Below, in pieces: positions 1 to 7,131 of a stretch of DNA of 24,161 bases. The notes beneath the pieces were generated by a model. The model ran no database searches. It saw only the letters and a list, made by a program, of their open reading frames with translations, and was not told where the DNA came from. The position numbers and the translations under genes were made by a program. This DNA is from UMGS902 sp045538895 (lineage in GTDB: Bacteria; Bacillota; Clostridia; Oscillospirales; CAG-272): assembly GCA_045538895.1 (NCBI GenBank), contig JAZQEH010000105.1, forward strand, positions 1 to 24,161, in the 5' to 3' direction. Each line of letters opens with the position of its first letter. The stretch's first letter is position 1.

Positions 1-534
1 GAGGTTAGCGTTACCGTTTCTATTAAGGCGGTAGCCCCCATCTTGGCAAGCAGATTTGTTATAGATGCTCCCGACGGATTTACTCTTGTTTCGGCAGAGT
101 CGCTTATCGGCACAGCGGACGAAAATACATCAGGCTTTACACTTATACTTCCCGATAGCACCTCGCTTCCTTATGAGGCGATAGTTGTGAATTTGTCGCT
201 TGAGGACGCAACCATTGATGCAGCAGTTCTCAAACTGACATTTGCAGTGGCGGATAATGTGTCAGAGGGAAATTACATTATATCTGTAAATGCACTCGAA
301 ACTTATGATTTAGCAGGTGAGGCAATCGACACGGCATCCGTATCTGCCGAGGTTAGCGTTAGTGCACGCAAGGCGGGCGACATCGACGGCAATGGAGTTG
401 TAACGGTTCTGGATGTTATGAAACTTATCCGTGCGATTGTCAATGACGAAACTATCGAAAACGGCGATGTTAACGGCGACGGTAAAGTAGGCCTCGCCGA
501 CGTAATCCGTGTTATCAAATTGATATCGCAGTAA
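1..534 (+). CDS. Cohesin-like module plus C-terminal dockerin protein (5' truncated)
   Basis: The reading frame is open from base 1, so this is the C-terminal 177 residues of a longer protein; the internal TTG at 43 is not a credible start. Residues about 1-120 form a beta-rich module with alternating hydrophobic strands. Segments such as RFVIDAPDGFTLVSAE and KLTFAVADNVSEGNYIISV resemble cohesin/carbohydrate-binding folds. A complete type-I-like dockerin follows from D127 (nt 379), with two calcium loops (DIDGNGVVTVLD and DVNGDGKVGLAD), each followed by a helix (VMKLIRAI, VIRVIKLI). Dockerins bind cohesins in extracellular enzyme complexes, so the protein is probably secreted and assembled on the surface. 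The same beta module recurs at the truncated end of the last gene (from about 23790). The cohesin-like call is by pattern only; a generic Ig-like fold is the alternative. The dockerin call is firm. Confidence 0.85.
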   Translation, partial: EVSVTVSIKAVAPILASRFVIDAPDGFTLVSAESLIGTADENTSGFTLILPDSTSLPYEAIVVNLSLEDATIDAAVLKLTFAVADNVSEGNYIISVNALETYDLAGEAIDTASVSAEVSVSARKAGDIDGNGVVTVLDVMKLIRAIVNDETIENGDVNGDGKVGLADVIRVIKLISQ

Positions 535-548
535 ATTAAGTCAAAATA

Positions 549-576
549 GAGCTTGCAGAAATGCAAGCTCGTTTTT
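549..576 (+). terminator. Rho-independent terminator
   Basis: Perfect 9-bp stem GAGCTTGCA (549-557) / TGCAAGCTC (562-570) with a GAAA tetraloop, followed by GTTTTTG. It lies 15 nt after the stop of the dockerin gene and closes that transcription unit. Confidence 0.92.
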
Positions 577-616
577 GTGTATATACCTTTCACCGTATGC
601 GTCGCTAAAACAAAGC

Positions 617-659
617 AAAGAACCGTATGGCAAGTAAATCTTGCTCATACGGCTCTTTT
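617..659 (+). terminator. Second hairpin with U-tract, probable terminator
   Basis: Left arm AAAGAACCGTATGGCAAG (617-634) pairs with right arm CTTGCTCATACGGCTCTTTT (640-659), with one mismatch and one bulged base, and ends in a T run. It is probably a back-up terminator for the dockerin gene, or part of an inserted remnant. The arms are A-rich on the left and T-rich on the right, so it could act in both directions. Confidence 0.6.
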
Positions 660-711
660 GTTATCTGTGATAATCACTGTGTGAGAACGCATATTTTGAT
701 AGAAAAAATAG

Positions 712-817
712 GGGGGTGCAAATCGCCCTTTTTTGAGAGGTAGGGGGTGCAAATTGCACTTTTTTCGCTAAAAGGGGGTGCAAAATTTACGGCTTAAAAG
801 AGGGGAGGGGGTGCAAA
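712..817 (+). repeat. Four-copy short repeat array, possible transposon end
   Basis: GGGGGTGCAAA occurs at 712-722, 743-753, 774-784 and 807-817, with starts 31, 31 and 33 bp apart (about three helical turns). The segments between copies 1-2 and 2-3 are themselves related (each has a C-rich start, then six Ts, then a purine-rich end). Copy 2 runs into the small palindrome GTGCAA-A-TTGCAC followed by Ts. Multiple spaced short repeats are typical of transposase-binding ends, for example in the IS21 family, but no transposase gene and no matching opposite end are seen here. An alternative is a repressor-binding array. Confidence 0.6.
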
Positions 818-915
818 ATAGGGTAATCGTTTTTTTATGATATAAAACTCGCCGAGCAGAGCGACAGGTTGGAAGCAAAAAACGCGGAAGTGGCGCAAAG
901 CCGCAGCCGCCATAA

Positions 916-953
916 TCCTCCTTAGCTTACGTCGGTAGAGCGCATGACTGTTA
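916..953 (+). tRNA. 5' half of a split tRNA-Asn(GTT)
   Basis: TCCTCCT (916-922) is the acceptor 5' strand, then T8 A9, D-stem GCTT (925-928), a D-loop with GG (934-935), D-stem GAGC (938-941), G26, anticodon stem CATGA (943-947) and loop bases C-T-G-T-T-A (948-953), giving anticodon GTT at 950-952. Invariant U8, A14, G18G19, A21 and U33 are all present. The sequence then leaves tRNA structure: the next bases cannot form the 3' anticodon stem. The missing half is found at 10667-10705. It is non-functional as it stands unless spliced in trans, for which there is no evidence. Confidence 0.85.
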
Positions 954-957
954 TTAA

Positions 958-1818
958 TTATAATTTATATTTCTCAAAATACTGAGAAGCAAACTCAATA
1001 AACTTTTCGGCGGCGAAACTGGGTTTTGATGATTTAGGTATTGAAAGGTAAATTGTGCGTTTGCAATCATAATCGGCAAACGGGCGAGTAATAATTCCTC
1101 GTGAGAGAACATCAGCGCATGAGATTTCGGGGAAGAATGCAATTCCAAAACCGTGGCGCACGTAGTTTGCAATAGTAGCATTGGTAGAAGAAGAAATAAT
1201 TACGTTGGGAGTGCATTCACGGTCTTCAAAGTAGGCGCTTATTTGTCTTTGCATTTTTGAATTCTGTTTATGTGCAATCACCGGTTGCGACCTTATGTCA
1301 TCTATTGAAAGTGCTTTTTTCTCGGCGAGGGGGCTATTCTCCGGAATTGCTACAACAAGGCGCTCGGTAAATAGCGGTATGGACGTGTAGTCTTCATCAT
1401 TTGCAAAAGGCTTTGCCGATATTAAAATATCGTTAAGCCACGTGCCATCTACTCGGTCGGGGAAAGAAACGTCTATTTCGGGATGTTTTTCTCTAAATCC
1501 TGCAAGCATAGGAACAAGAGCATCTTTACCTTCGCGCATAGAAAGGTTTATTGTATTGTCTTTTAAGTTTGCAATGCGATTTTTACTATGTTCGATTTTT
1601 TCAAGTGCAACGTCGATTCCCTCTAAAAAGGCTTTCCCATATTCGTTAAGAACTATTTTCTTACCGTTTCTCGTGAAGAGCTTTACTCCGAGTTCATCTT
1701 CAAGCCGTGAAATCGTGTGGCTTATTGCAGGTTGAGCAACGTAGTATTTTTCGGCAACCTTGGAAAAGTTCTCAAGTTTTGCCGCATCCCTAAAATATAT
1801 CAACTGTAAAAGTTCCAT
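958..1818 (-). CDS. LysR-family transcriptional regulator
   Basis: 286 residues, the usual LysR length. The N-terminal winged helix-turn-helix is at residues 17-50 (FSKVAEKYYVAQPAISHTI, then RLEDELGVKLFTR), a textbook LysR signature. It is followed by a linker helix and a periplasmic-binding-like effector domain (about 90-286) with the usual HPEIDV strand and the GFGIAFFPE segment. It is transcribed away from the large dockerin gene starting at 1930, and its promoter overlaps that gene's promoter. It therefore most likely autoregulates and controls that gene, and possibly the downstream MATE and FGE-like genes. The effector is unknown; a sugar or a breakdown product of the target glycan is a guess from context. 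Its stop codon lies only 4 bp from the left tRNA-Asn junction. Confidence 0.93.
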   Translation of the reverse strand: MELLQLIYFRDAAKLENFSKVAEKYYVAQPAISHTISRLEDELGVKLFTRNGKKIVLNEYGKAFLEGIDVALEKIEHSKNRIANLKDNTINLSMREGKDALVPMLAGFREKHPEIDVSFPDRVDGTWLNDILISAKPFANDEDYTSIPLFTERLVVAIPENSPLAEKKALSIDDIRSQPVIAHKQNSKMQRQISAYFEDRECTPNVIISSSTNATIANYVRHGFGIAFFPEISCADVLSRGIITRPFADYDCKRTIYLSIPKSSKPSFAAEKFIEFASQYFEKYKL

Positions 1819-1831
1819 TATAGCGCCCTCT

Positions 1832-1849
1832 TATAACACATAGTTTATA
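1832..1849. promoter_or_regulatory. Inverted repeat, candidate LysR operator
   Basis: TATAA (1832-1836) and TTATA (1845-1849) form an inverted repeat with an 8-bp spacer, between the LysR start and its -10 box. AT-rich dyads of this kind are common LysR sites, but this one does not fit a strict T-N11-A pattern and could be chance in AT-rich DNA. Confidence 0.35.
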
Positions 1850-1851
1850 TC

Positions 1852-1880
1852 ATTATACACTAATATGCATTTTACATCAA
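1852..1880 (-). promoter_or_regulatory. Promoter of the LysR gene
   Basis: On the minus strand, TTGATG (plus-strand 1875-1880) is the -35 box and TATAAT (1852-1857) the -10 box, separated by exactly 17 bp. The start codon is about 34 bp downstream. The -35 overlaps that of the divergent promoter by 2 bp. Confidence 0.7.
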
Positions 1881-1899
1881 TAGCAAATTGAGATATAAT
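1871..1899 (+). promoter_or_regulatory. Promoter of the large dockerin gene
   Basis: TTTACA (1871-1876) and a perfect TATAAT (1894-1899) are separated by 17 bp. Predicted transcription start is near 1906, giving a short leader before the ribosome site at 1920. This is a typical sigma-A promoter. Confidence 0.75.
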
Positions 1900-1919
1900 T
1901 AAGAAAACATAATTGTGAT

Positions 1920-1924
1920 GGAGG
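1920..1924 (+). promoter_or_regulatory. Ribosome binding site fixing the start at 1930
   Basis: GGAGG lies 5 nt before ATG 1930. The in-frame GTG at 1915 and ATG at 1918 sit upstream of or overlap this site and would add five residues ahead of a normal signal peptide, so 1930 is preferred. Confidence 0.8.
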
Positions 1925-1929
1925 TCGCT

Positions 1930-4900
1930 ATGTTTAGAAGATTATTTAAAAGTGTAAGTGTATTTTTACTTTGCTTACTACTTTGTATGGCGGTGTGCGC
2001 CGAGGAGGATTTGTATATGAAATCAGAAGGTGGATATCCGCACCCCGAAACCAACCCCGAAACCCCTGTTATGCTTAGGGGTGATTGGTTTGATGTTGCT
2101 ACGTCAATAGACTTTTTTAACCTTCCGACAATCGAAGGAATGGAACATTCGGTTGTAAGCGACGTTAGTGGATATACCGAATATTCGTCGGGCGGCGGAC
2201 TCAATTTGCACGGCTACGTAAAGTATTACGATGGCAAATTTTGGTGCATGTGGAGCGACGGTCCTCAAATTGAGGACAGATGCGGTCAGCGAGTTGCGTA
2301 TGCGGTAAGCGAAGACGGCATTCATTATAGCGAAAAGATGTGGATAACAGACTATCCCGACGGTTACGCTCCCGGTCATCCGCTCTACGGTACCATTACA
2401 AGCGAGGGCACAAAATATATTGCAAGAGGATTTTGGGAACTTAACGGCGAACTTCTTGCGCTTATGACTCACAGTAAAGCCGACCAAGGATCCGGATATC
2501 TCGGCACGGATATGCAACTTATCGCATACGTTTGGGATACCGAAGCCGAAACTTGGAAATACAAGGGGCTTGTAGCGGACAACGCAATCAACAACTTTGA
2601 GCCAAAGCAACTGCCTAACGGAAAATGGTTTATGGCATGTCGCGATAATAATTTTAAGTGTTATTTCCTCACCAGCAAAGGTGTAGGAGATGACGCGGTA
2701 TATAACGAGTGGGAAAGAAGCGAGTGCTACGATAAAAACGGCAATCTTATGGCAATGGACGAACCCGACTGGGGTATCTTGCCGGACGGAAATATTTTTG
2801 CACTTTTCCGTATGCCGAGAGTGCTTTACAGAGCGTTTTCCACTGATATGGGTAAAACCTGGAGTACGCCTACCCCTACAGACTTTACAGATGCAAAGTC
2901 AAAGTTTATACATTTAAAACTTTCAAACGGTATGTACGTGCTTATCAATAATGCAAGACATAATTCTAACACTACAGAGGACATACCGTCAAGAAACCCT
3001 CTTTGCCTTTCTGTAAGTACGGACGGACTTACGTATGACAAGATGTTTTACCTTGTCGGCGGACGTTCTTGTATGTATCCGCACATTATTGAGCAGGACG
3101 GATGCTTGTATATACAGTTCTCCGGAGGAAAACATTCCATTGAAATGATTAAACTTCCAATTTCTGCCCTTGAAAATGCGGTTGAAAACTACGATGAATA
3201 TTGGGCAGGGTATTGGTCAGAGAAAATTGTTGAGAACAAAGCAAGCGTAGAAGCGCTTATTAATAAAACTGCAGTAAGCCCTCTTCCGGGTGATATCAGC
3301 GAAGAGAATTTTGCAGAACTTAGCAAAGCGCTTGCAGATATAGATGCTACCGCAAGCACTGCAAAAACCGTTGAAGAACTTCGCCTTGCGGCAGAGGCAT
3401 ATCTTGCTCTTGAGCAGGATTTTGCAAAGTGGCTTAACCCCGCATATACGGCAGGCGATGTATTTGACGGATATTTCGACAATGAAGATGCGTGCTTTAG
3501 CACAGCGGGCGGAACATGGGCGAAAAATTCCAAAGCAGACAACGGTTCTTACGGTGGAACTTTTGTAAGCCTTAAAGGCCCTGTTAGCGGTGCATATGCA
3601 AAATGGGACATCACAGTTCCAAATGACGGTTATTATATTGTTTCGATGTGGTGGGCATCGCATACGAACAGACCGATTGATGCAACCGTAGACGTTGTCA
3701 GCGGCGAAAGCACAACTAAAGTTTCTATAAATCAGCAGAAAGACGGAAGTCAGTGGAACGTTCTTGCTACCGTATATTTTGAAAAAGATGCACAGAATTA
3801 TGTAAAATTGAACGTTGACGGAACCCGTGAATCTGTGGCAAGTCCATATCACATAGCCGATGCAATCCGCGTGGAAAGCGTTAATTATTCAAGTCTTCCT
3901 AAGTTGTTTGAGGAAGGAACAGATCTTTTGCGTGAAGCAAAACCGTTTTCCGAAGGCGGAGCGTACTTCCCTGAAGATATAGCTACGTTCAGAGCCGCTT
4001 TGATTCGTGCATATGCGTTTTTGAACGGTGGCGACAGTTCAAATGAGGCAGAAGAAGTTGAACTTTTGAATGCCGCAATCGAAACGTTTAAAAACAGCGC
4101 ACTTCCTGCGTTTGATGCTTATGACGTAGGTTCATTTGTTGTGGATGATGCGGATAGCGCATTTTCAACTACTCCCGGTGCTGACGGAAAGGCTTGGAAA
4201 AAAGGCAGTCAGAGCGGCGGCTGGAATACGTATTATTACAGTTTCAACGGCACGGATACCTCTGCAACCGCAAGATGGGACCTTGATATAAACGAGGATG
4301 GAAAATACATTGTTTATATGTGGTACCGTGATGATTCAAATTCCCGTGCATCTGCTGCACCGGTGGAAATACATAGCGGAGGCGACGTATCTCATCTCAC
4401 TGTCAATCAGCTTATAAACGGTAGTATGTGGTTTGAACTCGGCGAATTTGATTTCAAGGCAAACGAGGAAAACTACGTTTTGCTTATTGCTGGCGACAGA
4501 AGCTATCATATGGCAGACGCAATCAGAGTGCAAAAGGTTGGCTATGCGGAACTTGTGGATATTTACCACCGCGGTGTGAATTTGCTTTGCGACGTACAAA
4601 GTGACGATGCACCTGTGTGCTATACAGATATTGATAAAGCAAATCTTAAGAGCGCACTTCTTGCGGCTGCAGATATTTTAGAAAATGGCACGGCTGACAA
4701 AGAAACCGTAAAAGCGGCAATGACAAATCTTCAGGCTGCCATGGCCGGTGAGCATATTTCGGGCGATGCTTGGTATAACGATACTGATACACATTGGCAT
4801 ATTTGTACAGAGTGTGGCGACAAATCTGATATATCAGCACATATTCTTGAAATTAAGGGCGACAAACTTGTTTGCAAGTGTGGATATGCCGAGGATGTAA

Positions 4901-7065
4901 AAATAACGGTAAGCGAGGCAGACAAAGATGCCGCCGAGGCGTTGTATTTCCTTGGATTTGTAAAAAACGAGGACGGCACAGGTAATTTTGCACTTGATAA
5001 AAAACTTTCGCGTGATGCTGCGGAGGCTTTGATTGCTCATTTCTTCGGACTCAGTGAAGTAAAACTTTCGAACGCATATACTTTCTCTGCTCAAGATGAT
5101 ACGGAGGAAGGCGTGAATGCAACCGAATTCTTAAGTCTTGTGCTTGAGGCTATGGGTTATTCGTTTGACAATCCGATCGATGTTGCAAACGAAATCGGAC
5201 TTACCGACAAAACCGAATATGCAGTTTTCGGAAGATGCGATGCAATTTCGATATTGTATAAAGCACTTTTTGCAAGCAAAAAAGACGGCTCTACAGTAAG
5301 TGAAGAAATGTTGGCATCCGGCAGAATTACGGAAAAATCATTGGGGTATGCAAAACGTGTTGCAAGCGGCGAAACTATTATAGTTGCTTGTGCAGGCGAT
5401 AGCATTACAGAGGGACATTCGGCTTCCGATAAGAGTAAATACAGTTATCCTGCACAACTTCAAAGACTGCTTGGCGACGGTTTTGAAGTTATTAACTGCG
5501 GTAAATCCGGTGCTTATGTAATGAATGCGGATTCACCTTATAATTACAATGAAAATTCTTCATCATGGTATAAAAATGCCGCTAAGTATAAAACACTTAT
5601 GGCATCGGGTGCAGACATTGTAATTGTTATGCTTGGTACAAACGATGCACGAAGTATGACTGATAAAGCCGCAGAAAATGATTTTGTAGTTTCCTATAAG
5701 TCTATTCTTACGGATATTGCAAATATGGAAAGTAATCCTGAAATTTATTTATCCACCCCTATTCCCGCAGTGAGCGAGTTTATTTTGGAGCAAGGAACTG
5801 CGACTACCTTACCAAGACTTATTCGCAACGTAGGTGCAGAACTTTCACTCCCCGTTGTAGAAACGGGCGATATGCTTGGCGACTACTTCCGTGTGATGTT
5901 GCTTTATAATGATAGAGTGCATCCGACCGATAATTCTTATCCTGCAATTGCACTTCAGTTCTATAATGAGGTTTTCGGACATAGTGAAAAACTTCCCGAG
6001 TTGCCTTTAGCAACAGGTAATGTTGTATATGTTTCCGATAGCGGTAGTTTTGTAAATGACGGTTCTTCTCCTGAAAACGCAGTTGATAATCTTGCTACCG
6101 CAGTTGCTATGCTTCGTGAAAACGGCGGCACAGTAGTTGTATGCGGTGCTCTCACTATGAAAGAAACATATCTCGCTGAGTGCGGTGCTCCCATTAAGAT
6201 AACTTCTCTTTACGGTGGTGACGACTATCGCAAAGAAGGTGCAAAACTCATTGTGCATGGCAATTTGATGTTGTCAAGTGATGTTATAATCGAAAATCTT
6301 GATATGTACAGCACGTTAAATGCACCGTCTATTTACTGCAGATACAATAATCTTACCATCGGAGAAGGTATTTCCTGGTCTGCTTCAAGCACATCTATTT
6401 ACCCAATGGCAATTAATGCAGGTATGCGAGTAGATAGTGCAGTTCTTAAAGCAGAAGACGTTTCTTTCTTTGGCGAGTGCAAGGTTGTTATAAACAGTGG
6501 TTCTTGGACACTTGTACGTGGTGGCAATTACCGTAAAAACGCATATTCAACAATCGGAACGATTGAAAAGGGTGCAAAGGTTTCTGTAATCATAAACGGA
6601 GCGGATTTCCCGTATGTAGGAAAAAGTGCAACTGCAGTTAATGGTATGAACAGTTGCGACGGCGAAGTTTATATGGAGATTAACAGTGCAACCTTTGCAG
6701 GGGACGTTGTGGCGCTTCATAATATCGGTGATAACACAACCGGCGAAAACGCAACCTTTACAGGAGAACTTACACTCAAGATGACGAGCGGAACATTTGG
6801 CGATTTGAAATTTGCACAGTCTTCAGCGGTTCCGGATTATAGCGGAATTTCAACGCTGATTTTGTCTGAAGAAATGAGCGAATACGGCAATTTGAGCGGT
6901 TTTGACCGTGTAGAACTTGAAGTAGTAGAATACACGCTTGAAGAAGTTCTTTTGGCACTTCGCGACGTAGTAAATGACAGAAGCGAAAACGTTCCGGATT
7001 TGAATGGGGACGGAAAGTTTTCTCTCATTGACATCGTAAGAATGTTAAAACACTTAGTCGCATAA
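1930..7065 (+). CDS. Multidomain secreted protein: sialidase-like, golvesin-C-like x2, SGNH esterase, beta-helix, dockerin
   Basis: 1711 residues. A signal peptide (MFRRLFKSVSVFLLCLLLC, about 1-24) is followed by a sialidase-like propeller (about 75-415) with an Asp box STDMGKTW at 304-311. Two golvesin-C/xanthan-lyase-like modules follow (about 512-653 and 731-867; each has a WD or WDL strand, an NQ motif and an ADAIRV end), separated by three-helix FIVAR-like spacers. Next come a paired-cysteine module (C959, C962, C982, C984), a degenerate S-layer-homology-like segment (about 1003-1090), and an SGNH hydrolase with GDSI (S1158), GTND (N1238) and DRVHP (D1328, H1331), the expected Ser/Asp/His set. 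A right-handed beta-helix-like region (about 1362-1652) precedes a terminal dockerin whose first calcium loop is missing. It probably deacetylates and/or cleaves a decorated glycan outside the cell. Domain order is clear; substrates are not. Confidence 0.88.
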   Translation: MFRRLFKSVSVFLLCLLLCMAVCAEEDLYMKSEGGYPHPETNPETPVMLRGDWFDVATSIDFFNLPTIEGMEHSVVSDVSGYTEYSSGGGLNLHGYVKYYDGKFWCMWSDGPQIEDRCGQRVAYAVSEDGIHYSEKMWITDYPDGYAPGHPLYGTITSEGTKYIARGFWELNGELLALMTHSKADQGSGYLGTDMQLIAYVWDTEAETWKYKGLVADNAINNFEPKQLPNGKWFMACRDNNFKCYFLTSKGVGDDAVYNEWERSECYDKNGNLMAMDEPDWGILPDGNIFALFRMPRVLYRAFSTDMGKTWSTPTPTDFTDAKSKFIHLKLSNGMYVLINNARHNSNTTEDIPSRNPLCLSVSTDGLTYDKMFYLVGGRSCMYPHIIEQDGCLYIQFSGGKHSIEMIKLPISALENAVENYDEYWAGYWSEKIVENKASVEALINKTAVSPLPGDISEENFAELSKALADIDATASTAKTVEELRLAAEAYLALEQDFAKWLNPAYTAGDVFDGYFDNEDACFSTAGGTWAKNSKADNGSYGGTFVSLKGPVSGAYAKWDITVPNDGYYIVSMWWASHTNRPIDATVDVVSGESTTKVSINQQKDGSQWNVLATVYFEKDAQNYVKLNVDGTRESVASPYHIADAIRVESVNYSSLPKLFEEGTDLLREAKPFSEGGAYFPEDIATFRAALIRAYAFLNGGDSSNEAEEVELLNAAIETFKNSALPAFDAYDVGSFVVDDADSAFSTTPGADGKAWKKGSQSGGWNTYYYSFNGTDTSATARWDLDINEDGKYIVYMWYRDDSNSRASAAPVEIHSGGDVSHLTVNQLINGSMWFELGEFDFKANEENYVLLIAGDRSYHMADAIRVQKVGYAELVDIYHRGVNLLCDVQSDDAPVCYTDIDKANLKSALLAAADILENGTADKETVKAAMTNLQAAMAGEHISGDAWYNDTDTHWHICTECGDKSDISAHILEIKGDKLVCKCGYAEDVKITVSEADKDAAEALYFLGFVKNEDGTGNFALDKKLSRDAAEALIAHFFGLSEVKLSNAYTFSAQDDTEEGVNATEFLSLVLEAMGYSFDNPIDVANEIGLTDKTEYAVFGRCDAISILYKALFASKKDGSTVSEEMLASGRITEKSLGYAKRVASGETIIVACAGDSITEGHSASDKSKYSYPAQLQRLLGDGFEVINCGKSGAYVMNADSPYNYNENSSSWYKNAAKYKTLMASGADIVIVMLGTNDARSMTDKAAENDFVVSYKSILTDIANMESNPEIYLSTPIPAVSEFILEQGTATTLPRLIRNVGAELSLPVVETGDMLGDYFRVMLLYNDRVHPTDNSYPAIALQFYNEVFGHSEKLPELPLATGNVVYVSDSGSFVNDGSSPENAVDNLATAVAMLRENGGTVVVCGALTMKETYLAECGAPIKITSLYGGDDYRKEGAKLIVHGNLMLSSDVIIENLDMYSTLNAPSIYCRYNNLTIGEGISWSASSTSIYPMAINAGMRVDSAVLKAEDVSFFGECKVVINSGSWTLVRGGNYRKNAYSTIGTIEKGAKVSVIINGADFPYVGKSATAVNGMNSCDGEVYMEINSATFAGDVVALHNIGDNTTGENATFTGELTLKMTSGTFGDLKFAQSSAVPDYSGISTLILSEEMSEYGNLSGFDRVELEVVEYTLEEVLLALRDVVNDRSENVPDLNGDGKFSLIDIVRMLKHLVA

Positions 7066-7075
7066 ATTTACTGAT

Positions 7076-7107
7076 AAACCGCTTATGTTTTTTACATAAG
7101 CGGTTTT
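7076..7107 (+). terminator. Rho-independent terminator
   Basis: Perfect 12-bp stem AAACCGCTTATG (7076-7087) / CATAAGCGGTTT (7095-7106) with a 7-nt loop and a TTTT tail. It ends only 24 bp before the MATE start codon, so MATE expression needs read-through or a promoter not recognisable here. Confidence 0.9.
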
Positions 7108-7131
7108 AATCAGTTTTACTGTTATGATAAA

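Larger units (their letters stand above)
535..915. other. Non-coding interval between dockerin gene and tRNA half
   Basis: No supportable gene is present. From left to right the interval holds two terminator-like hairpins (549-576, 617-659), an array of four GGGGGTGCAAA repeats (712-817), and a short open stretch (827-925) whose translation is charged and helical but has no start or recognisable family. The array and the orphan reading frame together suggest debris of a mobile element upstream of the tRNA. Confidence 0.6.

Noticed and set aside
712..817. CRISPR array
   Set aside because: The repeat is only 11 bp, the spacers are related to each other, and no cas genes are present.
827..925. 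Short open frame before the tRNA half, translating to a charged helical stretch ending HNPP
   Set aside because: No start codon or ribosome site, no recognisable family, and its stop falls inside the tRNA sequence. It may be a gene remnant but cannot be supported as one.
3217..3852. 211-residue minus-strand open frame
   Set aside because: It is opposite the first golvesin-like module; no start signal and no family resemblance.
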